Of a stretch of DNA of 64,000 bases, positions 1 to 10,049 are shown piece by piece. Source of the DNA: Peribolospora baueri (taxonomy: Eukaryota > Basidiomycota > Peribolosporomycetes > Peribolosporales > Peribolosporaceae); contig JAMDHS010000014.1 of NCBI GenBank assembly GCA_029717555.1, positions 62,001 to 126,000 of the forward strand. Direction: 5' to 3'. A model generated the notes under the pieces. That model was not told the origin of the DNA. It saw only the letters and a list, made by a program, of their open reading frames with translations, and made no database searches. The first letter of the stretch is position 1; every line of letters begins with the position of its first letter. Both the position numbers and the translations under genes were made by a program.

Positions 1-1491
1 TCATTAGCTCCTTCCTTTTTTCACACGGATAAAGTTCGAGATCAACTCACAAAGGACTTTGATCTCGTTCCAAATCTCTGCCTTCGTCCGTCGGTCGGCA
101 TCCTTTTCTCGCTCGTCAACGACACCGACGACCTTCTCCGCCGCCACAAACCCATCGGCGCTCGTCTCCTTCTGCTTCCCGAGCGCTACGACCCGTTTCG
201 TTTCCTCGTCGCCGGACGTTTCGAACGCTTGAGCGACGTCCGCCACGGCTGCCGCCGCCGGTGGTACAGATACCAGGGTGGAACGGGCCGGTTCCCCGCC
301 CGCGCCTTTCTCCGCGCCATCCGTCCCCGTCGCTCCGTCCGCCCGTGCCACAAACTCTTTCGCCCATTCCGCACCCGTCTCACCTACGATCGCTTGCGTC
401 GCGTGACCGTTGGGCTTGGCGTCAGACTGAGGCTCGCCAAAAGCGCTACCGGCGACCGGCACAGCAGCGTCTTCGGCGGCGTCGAAGACATGCTCGGGGG
501 ACACTCCGTTCTCCTGAGCTCCCGCGACGCCGTCGGGAACGTTGACAGAATCCGCGGACACCTCCTCTTCCGGGTTTTCTGACGGCGCGTCCGTCGTAGC
601 TGGGGTCGTGTCACCTTCCTCGGCCAAGACATACGGCTGCACACCCTCCTTCTCTGCACTCCTTTCTCCCGCACCGCCCACCTCTTCCTTTGCCTCTGTC
701 TTCTCCAAGCTAGATGGTCCGTTGTTCGTCGCCTCCGCTGCAGAAGTGGTCGGCTCGGCTGTTCGCTTTCCATCCTCAGTGAGAGCGTCGTCGGACGTTC
801 CGTTCGGCCCCGGCTTGGCTTCTCCCAAATCGCCACTGGCTTGAACGCCACCTTGGCTTTCGCTTGTCGCCCTGGTCGCCGTCTCGGGCTCCGTCTGCGG
901 CGTCTCGCTTCCCACCCGCCCTTCCTCCACCGTGGTCACCGTCGCGGCCACCTCGGCCAACTTGGCCCTCCTCGCCTTGGTCTGCAAGGCAGACGTGAGC
1001 GCCTCCACGTCCATGCTCTCGAACAGCTGGTCCCCAAAGGTGGGCAGGAGGGCAAGGACGGTGAACTGACAGTCGCTTTGGTTCTGACCAAAACGTCGTT
1101 GGAGACTGGGGGGTGCGTGTTTCCACGAAAAGAGATGAAATGGAATGGAATCGGAAGGTGAATGCGACGAATGCAGGGTACGCAATCTCGCTGTCTTTCT
1201 TCCCGCGCCTCCGATGGTTTCCCACTCCCTTCCCGGCCGCCACAAGGGACGTGGGGAGGGCGGGGCGGGGCGGGGGACGAATCAAGGACACAGTCACAAA
1301 CAGGGAGAAAGGGAAGGAATGATAAAGACTCACTTCTCCCTCCCACTCTTGTCCTCGGTCAACCTCCTCTGCACATCCCTGAGCTTCTCCGCGGCGTACT
1401 GGCCCAGGAGGTAGGCGCCTCCCACGAAGCCGCCAGCGAGGGCGAAGCCTCTCCGACGGTCGTAGAAGTAGTTGTAGATGGAGGAGAGCAT
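1..1491 (-). CDS. PEX3: PEX3, peroxisomal biogenesis factor 3 (5' part; runs off the window start)
   Basis: Pex3 sits in the peroxisome/ER membrane, docks Pex19 and inserts peroxisomal membrane proteins. Exon 1 (1491-1334) starts MLSSIYNYFYDRRRGFALAG, a short basic segment followed by a glycine-rich membrane anchor, the classic Pex3 N-terminus. Exon 2 (1105-51) opens with LQRRFGQNQSDCQFTVLALL, the family signature RRFxQNQxDCxxTVLALLP. The exon 2 donor GTGAGT lies at 50-45, just after KAEIWNEIKVL, which matches the conserved K-x-EIW-x-xLKI block; the rest of the protein is outside the window. Between ALQTKARRAK and KAEIWNEIKV, nearly adjacent in human PEX3, lie about 285 residues rich in E, A, T, G and S with no recognisable domain. 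Exon phases agree (158 + 1055 bases). Start chosen as the first ATG giving the anchor. Confidence 0.93.
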
Positions 1492-2039
1492 GGATAAGGA
1501 AGAAGCGAGGTGGAGAGAAGCGGTTACGGACCGTGCACTCGCACGACACGAGGTCCAGGAAAGCGAACCGGCCGTGCGTCGTTCTCGTTCTCAAACCTGC
1601 GGATGGTCCTGCTCGGGATTGCGCGTGACTGCTGCGGTAACTCGGAGATCGGCCTCGGCTGTCCGGCCTGTGCGACAGCGGCGGGCAGAGGGATGTATGT
1701 GACTACCAAGGACGGGGACGAAGGGATATAGATAGATGGACGAGGGCGAGCAATGCAAGGAAGCTGAAGGATCGATGGACATGAGATGCTTGAGTCGAGG
1801 ACGCGGCCCCAGTGCCAGCGTCTTCACCAACACGACTCTCGCCTCGCCCACTTCACGGCGTCCTCCGCCCTCATCTCGTCTCTCAGTACGTCCTCCAGCC
1901 GCTCTGTTGCCACGACTCATACTCCTTCTACATCCTCTGCTCAACACCGGACACCTGCTTTAGCTCACTTAACCGCGAATGTCGCGCCGTCGCCTCCTCC
2001 TGGGCCGTGCTCCTTCCTCGTGTGTGCTACTGGGAATCG
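1492..2039. promoter_or_regulatory. Upstream region of PEX3; no gene recognised
   Basis: This holds the presumed 5' UTR and promoter of PEX3. It has a GATA/TAGA-rich patch near 1725-1740 and pyrimidine-rich stretches. Several open frames exist on both strands, but none has family resemblance or convincing splice structure. No clear TATA box is seen. Confidence 0.4.
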
Positions 2040-2122
2040 TATCGTATCGATGTGGAATCCCTACCCCTCACACCGCTTATCTCCGTCCCTTCCGCTCTCG
2101 TCCCCACTCGACACAAAACGCA
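2040..2122 (+). repeat. Fragment of a Copia-type LTR (plus orientation), left of the MULE-like insertion
   Basis: Bases 2051-2073 match the reverse complement of 4631-4653 exactly over 23 bases; the latter lies inside the better-preserved LTR at 4592-4931. Sequence just left of the match is loosely similar too. LTR-like sequence resumes at about 3345-3390 (a stretch resembling the LTR 3' end, with CTCGACCTCGATCTTCG shared). This suggests one LTR copy was split by an insertion. Old and diverged; the outer border cannot be placed. Confidence 0.5.
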
Positions 2123-3342
2123 GCCCACCCGTGGAGAAATGGTTCGGGGTACGTCACGTGATGTCTGCATACGTCCCTTTTTTTTTGTCCGTCGTCGTCG
2201 TCGCTTGCCCGAGCGGCACCCTCTATTCCTCCGACCACTCTCCTTTCCCTTCTGCACTACTTCAATACCTACACATCCTTCGTGTTTGAGACCATGGAAG
2301 GCAACAGGTTCTGCCCAAGATGTGGGAAAGTGGTCCCTTTATCCCAGTGGTCTCAAAAAAAACCTTCGAAGTGACTACTTCGGAATGCAACAACCATGGG
2401 CGAAAACGCATTTTTGCCGAAAGGCCTGTTTTCATGCTCCATGGCTTCCTGGTCCTCGTACGCAAGGCTCGACACTTCAAAAATGGCCAATTCGGATCAC
2501 ATGTCAAGATTCAGTAGTGAGCTATCCCTTGCTGCCCATGTCCCGGCAAGGGAGAGGAATAAGGTTATTGCGGACCACATTGCATCGCGTCTACGGAAGG
2601 AGTCCGGCTTCAGGTGGATGTAAGTGTTTTCTGACTCGACCAATGCAGTTTTTAGAGATGTCTGGTGCTTGAAATCAGTCTTTTGAGATTATGTTTCCTT
2701 CATTTATATAAGCAATGATGGCCGAGATGCCACGTACGCCTCTCCAACCTGGAAGTACAGGATCAAAAGCGTAAGCGGCTTGTACCGGAAGATGAGCGCA
2801 AGCGCATGACGAACACACGACAAGTCTTTGTCCGCTGCCATGGCAAACTCAACATCAACATCAACGTTGAGAAGCGGCTTGCCATTCTGAAGATCCGACA
2901 TCGCCACCATGAACATACCTATGACGAGAGGACCATCTCAACTTCCGAAAAGGAGTACATTCTCAGCAATGAAAAGGGTGACCCCATTCCATGTTAGACG
3001 AAGATTCCGCGCTCACTTTTCTCTTTCCAACTTCTGCAGTGCCGCTGACAGAGTTCGGAGTCCTTGCAAGCTCGCTTACCTTCGCCTGGTTGGGGAGCTT
3101 TGGAATAAAACAAGAACTCTGTCGGCGGCACTGCAGAAGTTGGAAAGAGAAAAGTCAGCACGGCATCTTCGTCCAACATGGAATGGTGCCACCCTTTTCT
3201 ATGATCCCAATATTTCTTGACATGTACATATTCATTTCATGAACCGAATAGAATATGCGAAGAAGCAGGGAGATGTCGCGTTGAATCACGGACAGGCGAA
3301 TTCCACGTGACGTCACGTGCTGTCACTTTTTCACGGGTGGGC
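2123..3342 (+). mobile_element. MULE-like DNA transposon remnant (non-autonomous or decayed)
   Basis: The ends form a short inverted repeat: GCCCACCCGTG at 2123-2133 and its complement at 3332-3342. A second shared block, ACGTCACGTG, lies about 20 bases further in on each side. Inside are plus-strand coding pieces. One at 2294 begins MEGNRFCPRCGK, a CxxC zinc-ribbon-like start, and is open for only 27 codons. Another around 2770-2997 contains KRLVPEDERKRM, then RCHGKLNININV and RHRHHEHTYDERT. That order (basic stretch, CHG, beta-rich segment, RHxxHE) recalls the region upstream of the catalytic core in basidiomycete MULE-type genes. GTAAGT at about 2621 could be an intron donor. No DDE core is present, so the copy is truncated. 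The flanking 9-mers match only weakly as a target duplication. Family assignment is by memory of motif style and is uncertain. Confidence 0.4.
2971..3199. repeat. 229-base foldback (two 86-base inverted arms, 57-base loop)
   Basis: Left arm 2971-3056 and right arm 3114-3199 are reverse complements over 86 bases with about 7 mismatches (about 92% identity). Both arms begin GAAAAGGGTG when read inward. The loop 3057-3113 is not repeated. The foldback sits at the right end of the MULE-like remnant, and the last open frame of that remnant ends inside the left arm. It could be a MITE-like hairpin inserted into the older element, or a local inverted duplication. Confidence 0.85.
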
Positions 3343-3788
3343 CGCGACGCTTCTACTCGACCTCGATCTTCGTTCTTGTCATAGCCCGTTCCGTTCTATA
3401 GCTCTGTCAGCGTGCCGTTCTGTGACTGGAGCTGTTAGTAGGGTCTTCGAAGTTCTCCTCGAAGCTGACATCTCTTCAAGAGACAATTGCTCCGCTGTTG
3501 AGTTCCAGGAGCACGTACTTCCTCGCTTCGGCTTCGTATCCGACCGTGGCAACGGCGCTTAGGTTGCGGGAAGAACAGTGATAGACGCCGTCATCCAAGA
3601 GGAAACGCTTGAGGAAGCAGCGGGCAACAGACATCGCCATGATTCATGGCGAGTTGTGGATCCCAGCAATGCCGACGAGCTGGGATGGGTTGACGACGGA
3701 GTTTTGGCTTCGCTGGATGGCTGAGCTAGGTCCACTTTGGCTTCGCTGGATGGTTGAGCTAGCTTTCTCCACGGGAGCTTTCTCCACG
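3343..3788 (+). mobile_element. Ty1/Copia-type retrotransposon fossil, plus orientation (LTR end and part of gag)
   Basis: Bases 3345-3390 resemble the 3' end of the LTR at 4592-4931 in the opposite orientation. From about 3510 the sequence matches, inverted, the gag-related stretch of the minus-strand copy, including VIDAVIQEETLEEAAGN, which recalls the end of Copia Gag. The element is truncated and broken in several places and holds no protease, integrase or reverse transcriptase. It is old. Confidence 0.65.
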
Positions 3789-4018
3789 GGTGGAGAAAGC
3801 TAGCTCAACCATCCAGCGAAGCCAAAACCCCGTCGTCAACCCATCCCAGCTCGCCGGCATTGCTGGGATCCACAACTCACCATGAATCATGGCGATGTCT
3901 GTTGCCGGCTGCTTCCTCAAGCGTTTCCTCTTGGACGACGGCGTCTATCACTGTTGACGATTTCGGTGGCAGATCCGTGCCTTCCCGCAGCCTAAGCGCC
4001 GTTGCCACGGTCGGATAC
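3536..4018. repeat. Large inverted repeat joining two Copia gag fragments tail to tail
   Basis: The left arm runs from about 3536 to 3788 and the right arm from about 3790 to 4018. They are closely similar inverted copies meeting at a short palindrome around 3778-3800 (CTTTCTCCAC / GTGGAGAAAG). The arms differ by a few length blocks, and the left arm contains a short internal tandem duplication. Both carry the same gag-derived sequence. The arms are more alike than the flanking LTR pieces, which suggests the inversion is younger than the original insertions. Confidence 0.85.
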
Positions 4019-4931
4019 ACGCTCCGTACCTTGCTAAGCAGGAAGTATGCGAAATCTTAATCCGACTGTCCTCCTCCGAGCTCATAGAGTTGCTCGTGTA
4101 AGTGCTTAGCTCGATCGAAGAATCTCCGCATTGACTCGTTGTCTCTGATCTCGAGGTTCTGAAATTCACTTTGCACCCGGAGTCGGTGGGTGTGAGACGT
4201 TGCTACATTGACCTCCATGAGCTTGTTCCATAGTGCTCGAGGGTTGTCCACTCCAGCCGGTAAGGATACTGGCGAGGGTGCATCATCAGCCTGATTGCTG
4301 ACATCGCCACCTCGCGCTTCTTTACTTGCCACCAGGCTTCTTGGCATCGTCCGTGGATTTCTATCAACAACATCCCAGAGGTCCGCGACCTGGAGTGCCG
4401 ACCGTGCCCCGACATGCCATGAGCAGCAGTTGCCCTCGGTGAGCTTGGGGATACTTAGCACCATGGATGTGTTCTACGTCTGCACAGACGTGAGGGGTTG
4501 CTGGGTGTCGGACATGGTGATGTTGATATGTTCTGGTGCGAAAAGATTCAAGGGGCTGGGCTCATAACTGTTAGCAGGGTCGTAGGGACTATGTTAACAG
4601 GAGCGAAGATCGAGGTCGAGGAGAAAAGCTGTGTGAGGGGTAGGGATTCCACAGGGATGAGTGCTCACGTACTTGTCCCAGACACTTACGTAAGGAAGAT
4701 CTTCTAACCCTCATACCCTACTCCCTCGGACCATTGCGCCCTCTCTGTGTCTCCCACATTCGAGGGCTGGGTCTCTCACGAGTATATAAGTAGCGGTCTG
4801 GGCTTGCAGAGGTCCGAGAACTAGCAGAGTAGGGTATGAGACGTGGCTAAGACGGGCGTCTCTAGCAGGGAGGACGGACAAAAGCGGAGATAGCCGGACC
4901 AGTAGACTAGAATCCCACATCCCCTGTAACA
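3790..4931 (-). mobile_element. Ty1/Copia-type retrotransposon fossil, minus orientation (5' LTR plus gag)
   Basis: The 5' LTR is at 4931-4592, followed on the minus strand by a short leader and a gag-related frame. The gag start resembles MSDTQQPLTSVQT near 4515. It contains IPKLTEGNCCSWHVGARSAL and LWDVVD, the Copia Gag pattern KLxGxNYxxWxxRMxxxL...LWxVV. Downstream are LWNKLMEV and MRRFFDRAKHLHEQL, typical of the UBN2/Copia Gag domain. Nothing of pol remains and no 3' LTR is seen in the same orientation. Broken in several places; old. Confidence 0.75.
4592..4931 (-). repeat. LTR, about 340 bases, TGTTA...TAACA
   Basis: Read on the minus strand it begins TGTTACAGGG at 4931 and ends TCCTGTTAACA at 4592, giving the usual 5'-TG...CA-3' ends. 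TATATAAG lies near 4781 on the plus strand. The gag-like frame starts about 80 bases downstream of the inner end, the spacing expected for a 5' LTR. No partner LTR in the same orientation was found here. Confidence 0.65.
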
Positions 4932-5942
4932 TGGACGGGACGACTGCGGTAGAGCATTACGTAACTCGAGCTCGAAGAGCGCCCGCGGCGGTCCAAGGGG
5001 AGAAGAGACGGGGTGACGACCACGACCACCACGACCACGACGGCGTGTTCGCGGCGTCGACGGGCTCTTACACGTCTCCTCTATGGGCATTAGGTTGGAG
5101 CAACGGCGCAGCACCGGTGCCGGCACGTCTGCATTTGACATCTCGACAAGCTAGTCCCGTAGGTTGGCAGCTCGACGCGGCGGTGGTGGAAATGGCGTGG
5201 GGAGTGGCGCACAAGCAGGACGGCATCCGCGAAGGACCATCGGCGGCCGGACCATGGACTTTCACTCACACTCTAACCGTCGAGCAGAGACGGGCGATAA
5301 CGTACGCCTAGGGACCTTGCCATCCCCCGGTCGCAGGACTCACTTCGGCCGCCTGGTAGACATCGTTCAACATCTCCTGCGACAAACGAGGAATCGCCTG
5401 CCGGCCTTGACGTATTCTCGTCCTCTCCCCTTCTTTCTTGTCCGTCCTTGCAGCTCCTCCTTTGCCTCTTTCTCGAAGCGTAGATTTGTCTCCGCGCCGT
5501 GCTATAGGAAGATGGATCGAACTGTGGCGTCTGACAATATGCTAGACGAGGAGGAGGGCGGCGAGAGCGACGGCTTGCCTCCCTCCATCTGTCTCTTCCT
5601 GGAAGCAGCGTTCAACACTACACTCTACATGATTCTTAGGCATTCCTCCAGTGCCGCCAGCGACCGGAGTGTCTGACCGGGTTGTTGACCGCCACGCCTG
5701 TGTCTCCCCATGCCTGCCTATATACGAAGCCACAGGGGGGCCCTAACCAAGACCTTCAGCGAGGCTCGGCCCCTTCAGCTCGCAGTCGTGTTTTCTTCTC
5801 TTCCAACTACCCCTGCTGTGTATATCTCCTCTGTCGGAGACGAATCAGACCGAGTCAGCCAGGTAGCGCTCGCGTCCTCACACCAGGGTCCCTTCTCCCC
5901 ACCGCCTCGTTCGAGACCACTCGCCCTTCAGATCGGCCCACT
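4932..5942. other. About 1 kb without a recognised gene, upstream of the GH18 gene
   Basis: Open frames near 4931-5311 (including a His/Asp-rich patch) and 5164-5676 have no family resemblance and poor splice context. The last 150 bases are pyrimidine-rich and probably hold the promoter and leader of the gene starting at 5943. Confidence 0.4.
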
Positions 5943-8060
5943 ATGCGAATCACCGTCCCCACGTCGTTGACCCTAGCGCCTCTCCTGCTCTTGAGCAGCC
6001 ATTCATCCCGTGCCTCCGCCTTCTCCTTCTCCTACTCGCACTCTGCGCACAACCCGGCTCATCGCGACCTCCCACGAGCTATTTTGGACGCTCCCCTCAT
6101 CGACCGGCGAGGGAGGGCCGTCGAACTCGCAGTTCTTGCAGCCCAGGGTGCCAACGTGAACTCATCCGGCGTTGGAATGGATGACTGGTATGCTATGGAG
6201 GAGCGGGCTTTGTGCGAGGCGGCAGAGGAGCCAGTTTTCGCTGTGTAGTGAGTTTCCCTTGTTCTCGTGACATCATTTTGCAAACGGCTGGATGTGCGGA
6301 CGCTGACGGTTGGACCTGTATGCGGTGCTTTGTGGGCATGATGGATGGCTTCCACGCAGCTGGGACCGGTGGATCGCGGGCCAGACTGGTCTACCGGACA
6401 CGACAGCGTTGGGTGAGCTCCCCGATAGCCTGCTGCTCTTTGCGTGAATTGGGTCTCCAGGTCTGGCGTGCCCGCTCATCCATGCCGGCTTCCTTTACCC
6501 CTTTCTCTGCCCGTCCGACCGGATCTCGAAATACCCAGGCGGCTTCAACCACGTCCTCCTTTCCTTTTGGCTTCGAACCGGTCCGGCGGACCAGGCGGCC
6601 ATGTGGACGCAGCTCACGGCGGAGCAGCGACAGAGTTTTAAGCAGCAGTACCTTAAGAATGGCGTAAAGGTGTGTCTCGAGAGTCGCATGTCTTCGTACC
6701 CTTTGGTGGTTGCCTGTGTCAATAAACCTAGGCCCATTTCGCCCCCGTCTCTTTTCGGTAATGGCTCATCCACTCGTCCTTTCTCACCGATTCGTATCTC
6801 CTCGCTCGACCCCGAACCTCACCCAGCTCATGGTGTCCGCTTTCGGCTCCACTGACACTCCGACCTCCTCCGGTGCGAATGCGACGGCCGTGGCCGGTCA
6901 GCTCGCCCAGTTCGTCAAGGAATACGGCTTTGACGGAGCGGACGTGGACTACGAAGACTTTGCTGCTATCGGTAAGGCTGATGGGTCCGCGGAGAACTGG
7001 GTAAGTGTGACTGCTTTGGGAGACGTCGGAGAGGCTGGAAGGTAATGTAGCTGAATGTCCCCTCATGCGTTCTTCTTTCTCGTCGTCGCATGAATAGGTC
7101 GTCGAGTTCACCACGGAGCTTCGAGCGCAACTGCCGAAGGGACAGTACACCATCACCCACGCGCGTGAGTACCTTCAGCCCTATCGTCAAGCCAGCAGCT
7201 TATTGGTTACTCATCTCATCCGCTCTTTTCTCCTCCACGGCTGACATCCCTTCTCGCCTCCGTATCGTATCGATCGAACGCCTTCTCCACAGCCGTCGCG
7301 CCATGGTTCTCACCGATCTACAAAGCGGGAGCCTACACCAAAATCTTCCAAAAGGCTGGCGACCTGATCGACTACTTCCTCGTTCAGTTTTATAATCAGT
7401 GCGTCCTTTGATCCCTCTTTTCCATTCTGGCATTGTTTCGACAGCATGCCCTCATTTCTAGTCCCCTCTGACCTCTCTCATCTCCTTCTCCCGCTCTTGC
7501 CAGGGGTGCGACTGAATACACAACGTGTGAGGGTCTCCTCGATAAAAGCTCCGCCACCTTCCCCAGCACTTCCCTTTTCGAGATCCATACCGTCGCAGGA
7601 GTTCCTCTTGTGAGTGCTCCCTTGCCGTCTATCCGTACCTGCCCGTCCACATCGCTCGACGACGGCTTCGCTGACGTCGCATCTGCTCGTCCCCACCCGC
7701 CAACAGGAAAAGCTAGTCATCGGCAAGCCGGCGACAACAGCGGATGCGGTGAGTGGACCGAGCATGAACATGGATGCGGCAGAGCTGATGCTCTTCTCTT
7801 CTCACAAACTCGCCCGCTGACGATATCGCTCTTTTTGTCATCTCTATCATTATTTTCTTCGCCCTTCTCGTCTCTTCGTCCTTTCGATGCCGGTACCCCC
7901 GTGCGATCGTCCTCCAAAGTCGACTGGCTATATGTCCGCCGATCAGATTGGCCAGTGCGTCGCGCAAGCGGTTCAAAAGGGATGGAAAGCTGGCGTGAGC
8001 ACCTGGCAATGGGACCCCCCGTCAGGCTGGCTCTCCAGTGCGCGCGGCGGAGCCCTATGA
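5943..8060 (+). CDS. Secreted GH18 chitinase-like glycoside hydrolase
   Basis: Nine exons: 5943-6247, 6360-6412, 6539-6669, 6827-7000, 7098-7164, 7293-7398, 7504-7609, 7707-7748, 7920-8060. They sum to 375 codons (374 residues) with all phases closing. The protein starts with a signal peptide, MRITVPTSLTLAPLLLLSSH. After a linker comes YWDRWIAGQTGLPDT, then GGFNHVLLSFWL and LMVSAFGSTDTPTS. The catalytic strand is FDGADVDYED, matching DGxDxDxE with the acid E intact, so hydrolysis of chitin or a related beta-1,4-GlcNAc polymer is possible. Later blocks THAPVAPWFSP and WKAGVSTWQWD are typical of fungal GH18 proteins. No GPI signal or chitin-binding module is seen. The boundary of exon 3 is the least certain. 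It resembles the GH18 gene at 42158-44782. Confidence 0.88.
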
Positions 8061-8407
8061 ACGCTCTTCCGTCCTCGTGCGATAGGTCTTTCCCCTCGCC
8101 GCCCAGTTTTTTCATAATCCTGCTCGCTAGTTCTGGCCAGTCTTGCGTTTTCCGCTCGTTCGACGGGCTGCCTTGCGGCGACTGCCCCCCTTTTTTGTTT
8201 GCTTGCTCCGTATCTGTACGATACTAATCGTGTAATATATACTTATTCTCGTGGCGAGGACATCCGCTAGTATTCCTCTCGGCGAACGGGCCGCCTTTCC
8301 ACGTGATGCAGCCTCAACATGGAGATCGCTCTCTGCCTTTCTTCTCGATCATCCTTTTCTCTCACGCTGATTCTTCTCCCTCAGCGAAGGTCTCCTCAAG
8401 GAATGCG
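8061..8407. other. Spacer between the GH18 gene and the methyltransferase-like gene
   Basis: About 350 bases with AT-rich sequence near 8220-8250 (a possible 3' processing region of the upstream gene) and the presumed promoter of the gene starting at 8408. No other feature seen. Confidence 0.4.
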
Positions 8408-9963
8408 ATGTCTGACGAAGGAGATGAACGATCTGCAACACCTAACCCCCCGTCATCATTGATTGACTTGCACTCCTCGTCTACCAGGGTAGACGACGTC
8501 GACGAGGAGGTGAGCGAGTCAGTCCCAAGTCCTCCTCCACCTCCCCGCCTGCGTGTCCCCATGTCGGCCTTAGCATTATTTACTGAACTGGTCGCTTCTC
8601 TCATCCGCTGGACCAGGTCTTCCTTCTCTACACCCTCCACCGTCCCCGACCAGGCACGACCGGTCTAGGTTACCTAGACAACCGACATGACCACCTCTCC
8701 ATCCGAATCTCTCTCCAAGGAAGGGGCACCGGTGCCCCCGCTGACATCGAAGTCAGTCCATGCAGCCCGGAACGGGCCGCCTTACTCAATTTAGAACCAA
8801 GATCAAGGCGAGGTGGACATGTTACCGCGTTTGGTCGGAAGAGGAGCACACAGAAGCGCCCAGACGTTCATCAAGGCTCGAAGGGTGGTTCGGCGGGGGG
8901 CAAAACCAAGGTGGACCTAGATGCAGTCGAGGTCGTGCTCTCACAGGATGTGAGTAAACACTCTCATCCACCGCTTGGCCGTCCGTCTCCCCCACAGTCA
9001 TCATTGGATAGGGAGATCTGAACCACCTAAACTGTCAAGGTCACATCTCTGCGCACTCAAAACGGTAACACCGGAGCGGTCGCTTGGCGAGCGAAGTGAG
9101 CTCAGCTCGGCTTCCGGACCCACAGCGTCGGTGAGGCGTTCACTTCATGTTCGACTCACGTCCACTCTCCTTGTTTCCACTTCAGTCTTCACCTTGCCTC
9201 GCTCATCTTCTCACAGCTTTCCAGCTCCAAAGTGGATGAGCTCACCGGCGCCGCTCATCATCAGCAACTGTTCTCACCAGAGGGCCTATGTGCTGCCTCG
9301 GTACTCGAGCTCGGAGCGGGAACAGGTCTGCTCCCCCTGTTGCTCCTCTCACACCCACACATGCAAGCGTCCTCAACCTCTTGGCACTGGACGGCCACCG
9401 ACTTGGCAGATATGCTGCCCTTGCTCGAGAAAAACCTTGGCTTGTCCGGACGCCCATCGCATAGGGATGGTCCGCGACCGGTGAGCGTAGTAGAGGTGGA
9501 TTGGGTCGAAGTGGAGCGCATGGTCGACAGGAAGGATAAGAGGGGTCTCGCTCGCCTCCACGAGAACCTGTGCTACGTCTCCAAACTCGGACCCGAACCC
9601 GAACCTTCTTGTTGGCCGCTCCAAGGCTCGGCCGCGCCTCCCAAGCCGCCTCCCCGTTATGACCTCGTGACGGCCATCGACTGTTGCTACAACCCGTCGC
9701 TCTTCGCTCCGCTCATCAAGACGCTCACTCATTTCTGCACGCCGAACTTCACCCTAGCTCTCGTCCTTCTCGAGCTTAGGGCAGAGGAGAGCACGAGGCA
9801 GCTTTTGCGGACATGGTTAGAAACCGGAAAGGAAGAGTACAGATGGGAAGTCTGGAGGCTCGGCGAGGAAGTTCTGGGCGAGGAGCTGGCAAAAGGGTAT
9901 GCGTTATGGATAGGGTGGTTACGAAACCCTAACGAATGGAAGATGCATGTGATACCGATTTGA
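8408..9963 (+). CDS. Protein-lysine methyltransferase of the METTL21/Rkm5-like (Methyltransf_16) family
   Basis: Four exons: 8408-8509, 8617-8949, 9040-9095, 9186-9963; 422 residues, phases close. Exon 2 opens VFLLYTLHRPRPGTTGLGYL, and exon 3 reads QNGNTGAVAWRAN, the family's substrate-side segment ending in the W-R motif. Motif I is VLELGAGTGLLPLL, binding S-adenosylmethionine. It is followed by TDLADMLPLLEKNL (acidic loop). The post-motif is DLVTAIDCCYNPSLFAPL, close to the DCxYN of Rkm5-type ribosomal-protein lysine methyltransferases. A polyproline patch lies inside intron 1, not in the protein. Rkm5 and Efm6 relatives cannot be told apart here; the target (ribosomal protein or elongation factor) is unknown. 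An upstream in-frame ATG at 8303 exists, but 8408 gives the more usual N-terminus. Confidence 0.8.
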
Positions 9964-10049
9964 ATTCTAGGCGCTCTAGAAGCGCGACAGGTGCACGAGT
10001 GCCCCACGTCCTAGGGCTCGATTGGTAAAAAAAAAATGTTGGATCCTAA

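Noticed and set aside
4931-5311. 126-codon plus-strand frame with a DDHDHHDHDG patch just after the LTR
   Set aside because: No homology recognised; the composition looks accidental and there is no splice continuation.
6413-6538. A shorter intron 2 in the first GH18 gene ending at the earlier CAG near 6461
   Set aside because: It keeps phase but inserts about 25 residues (LACPLIHAGFLYPFL...) absent from the family, whereas the acceptor at 6538 gives the expected join GGFNHVLLSFWL.
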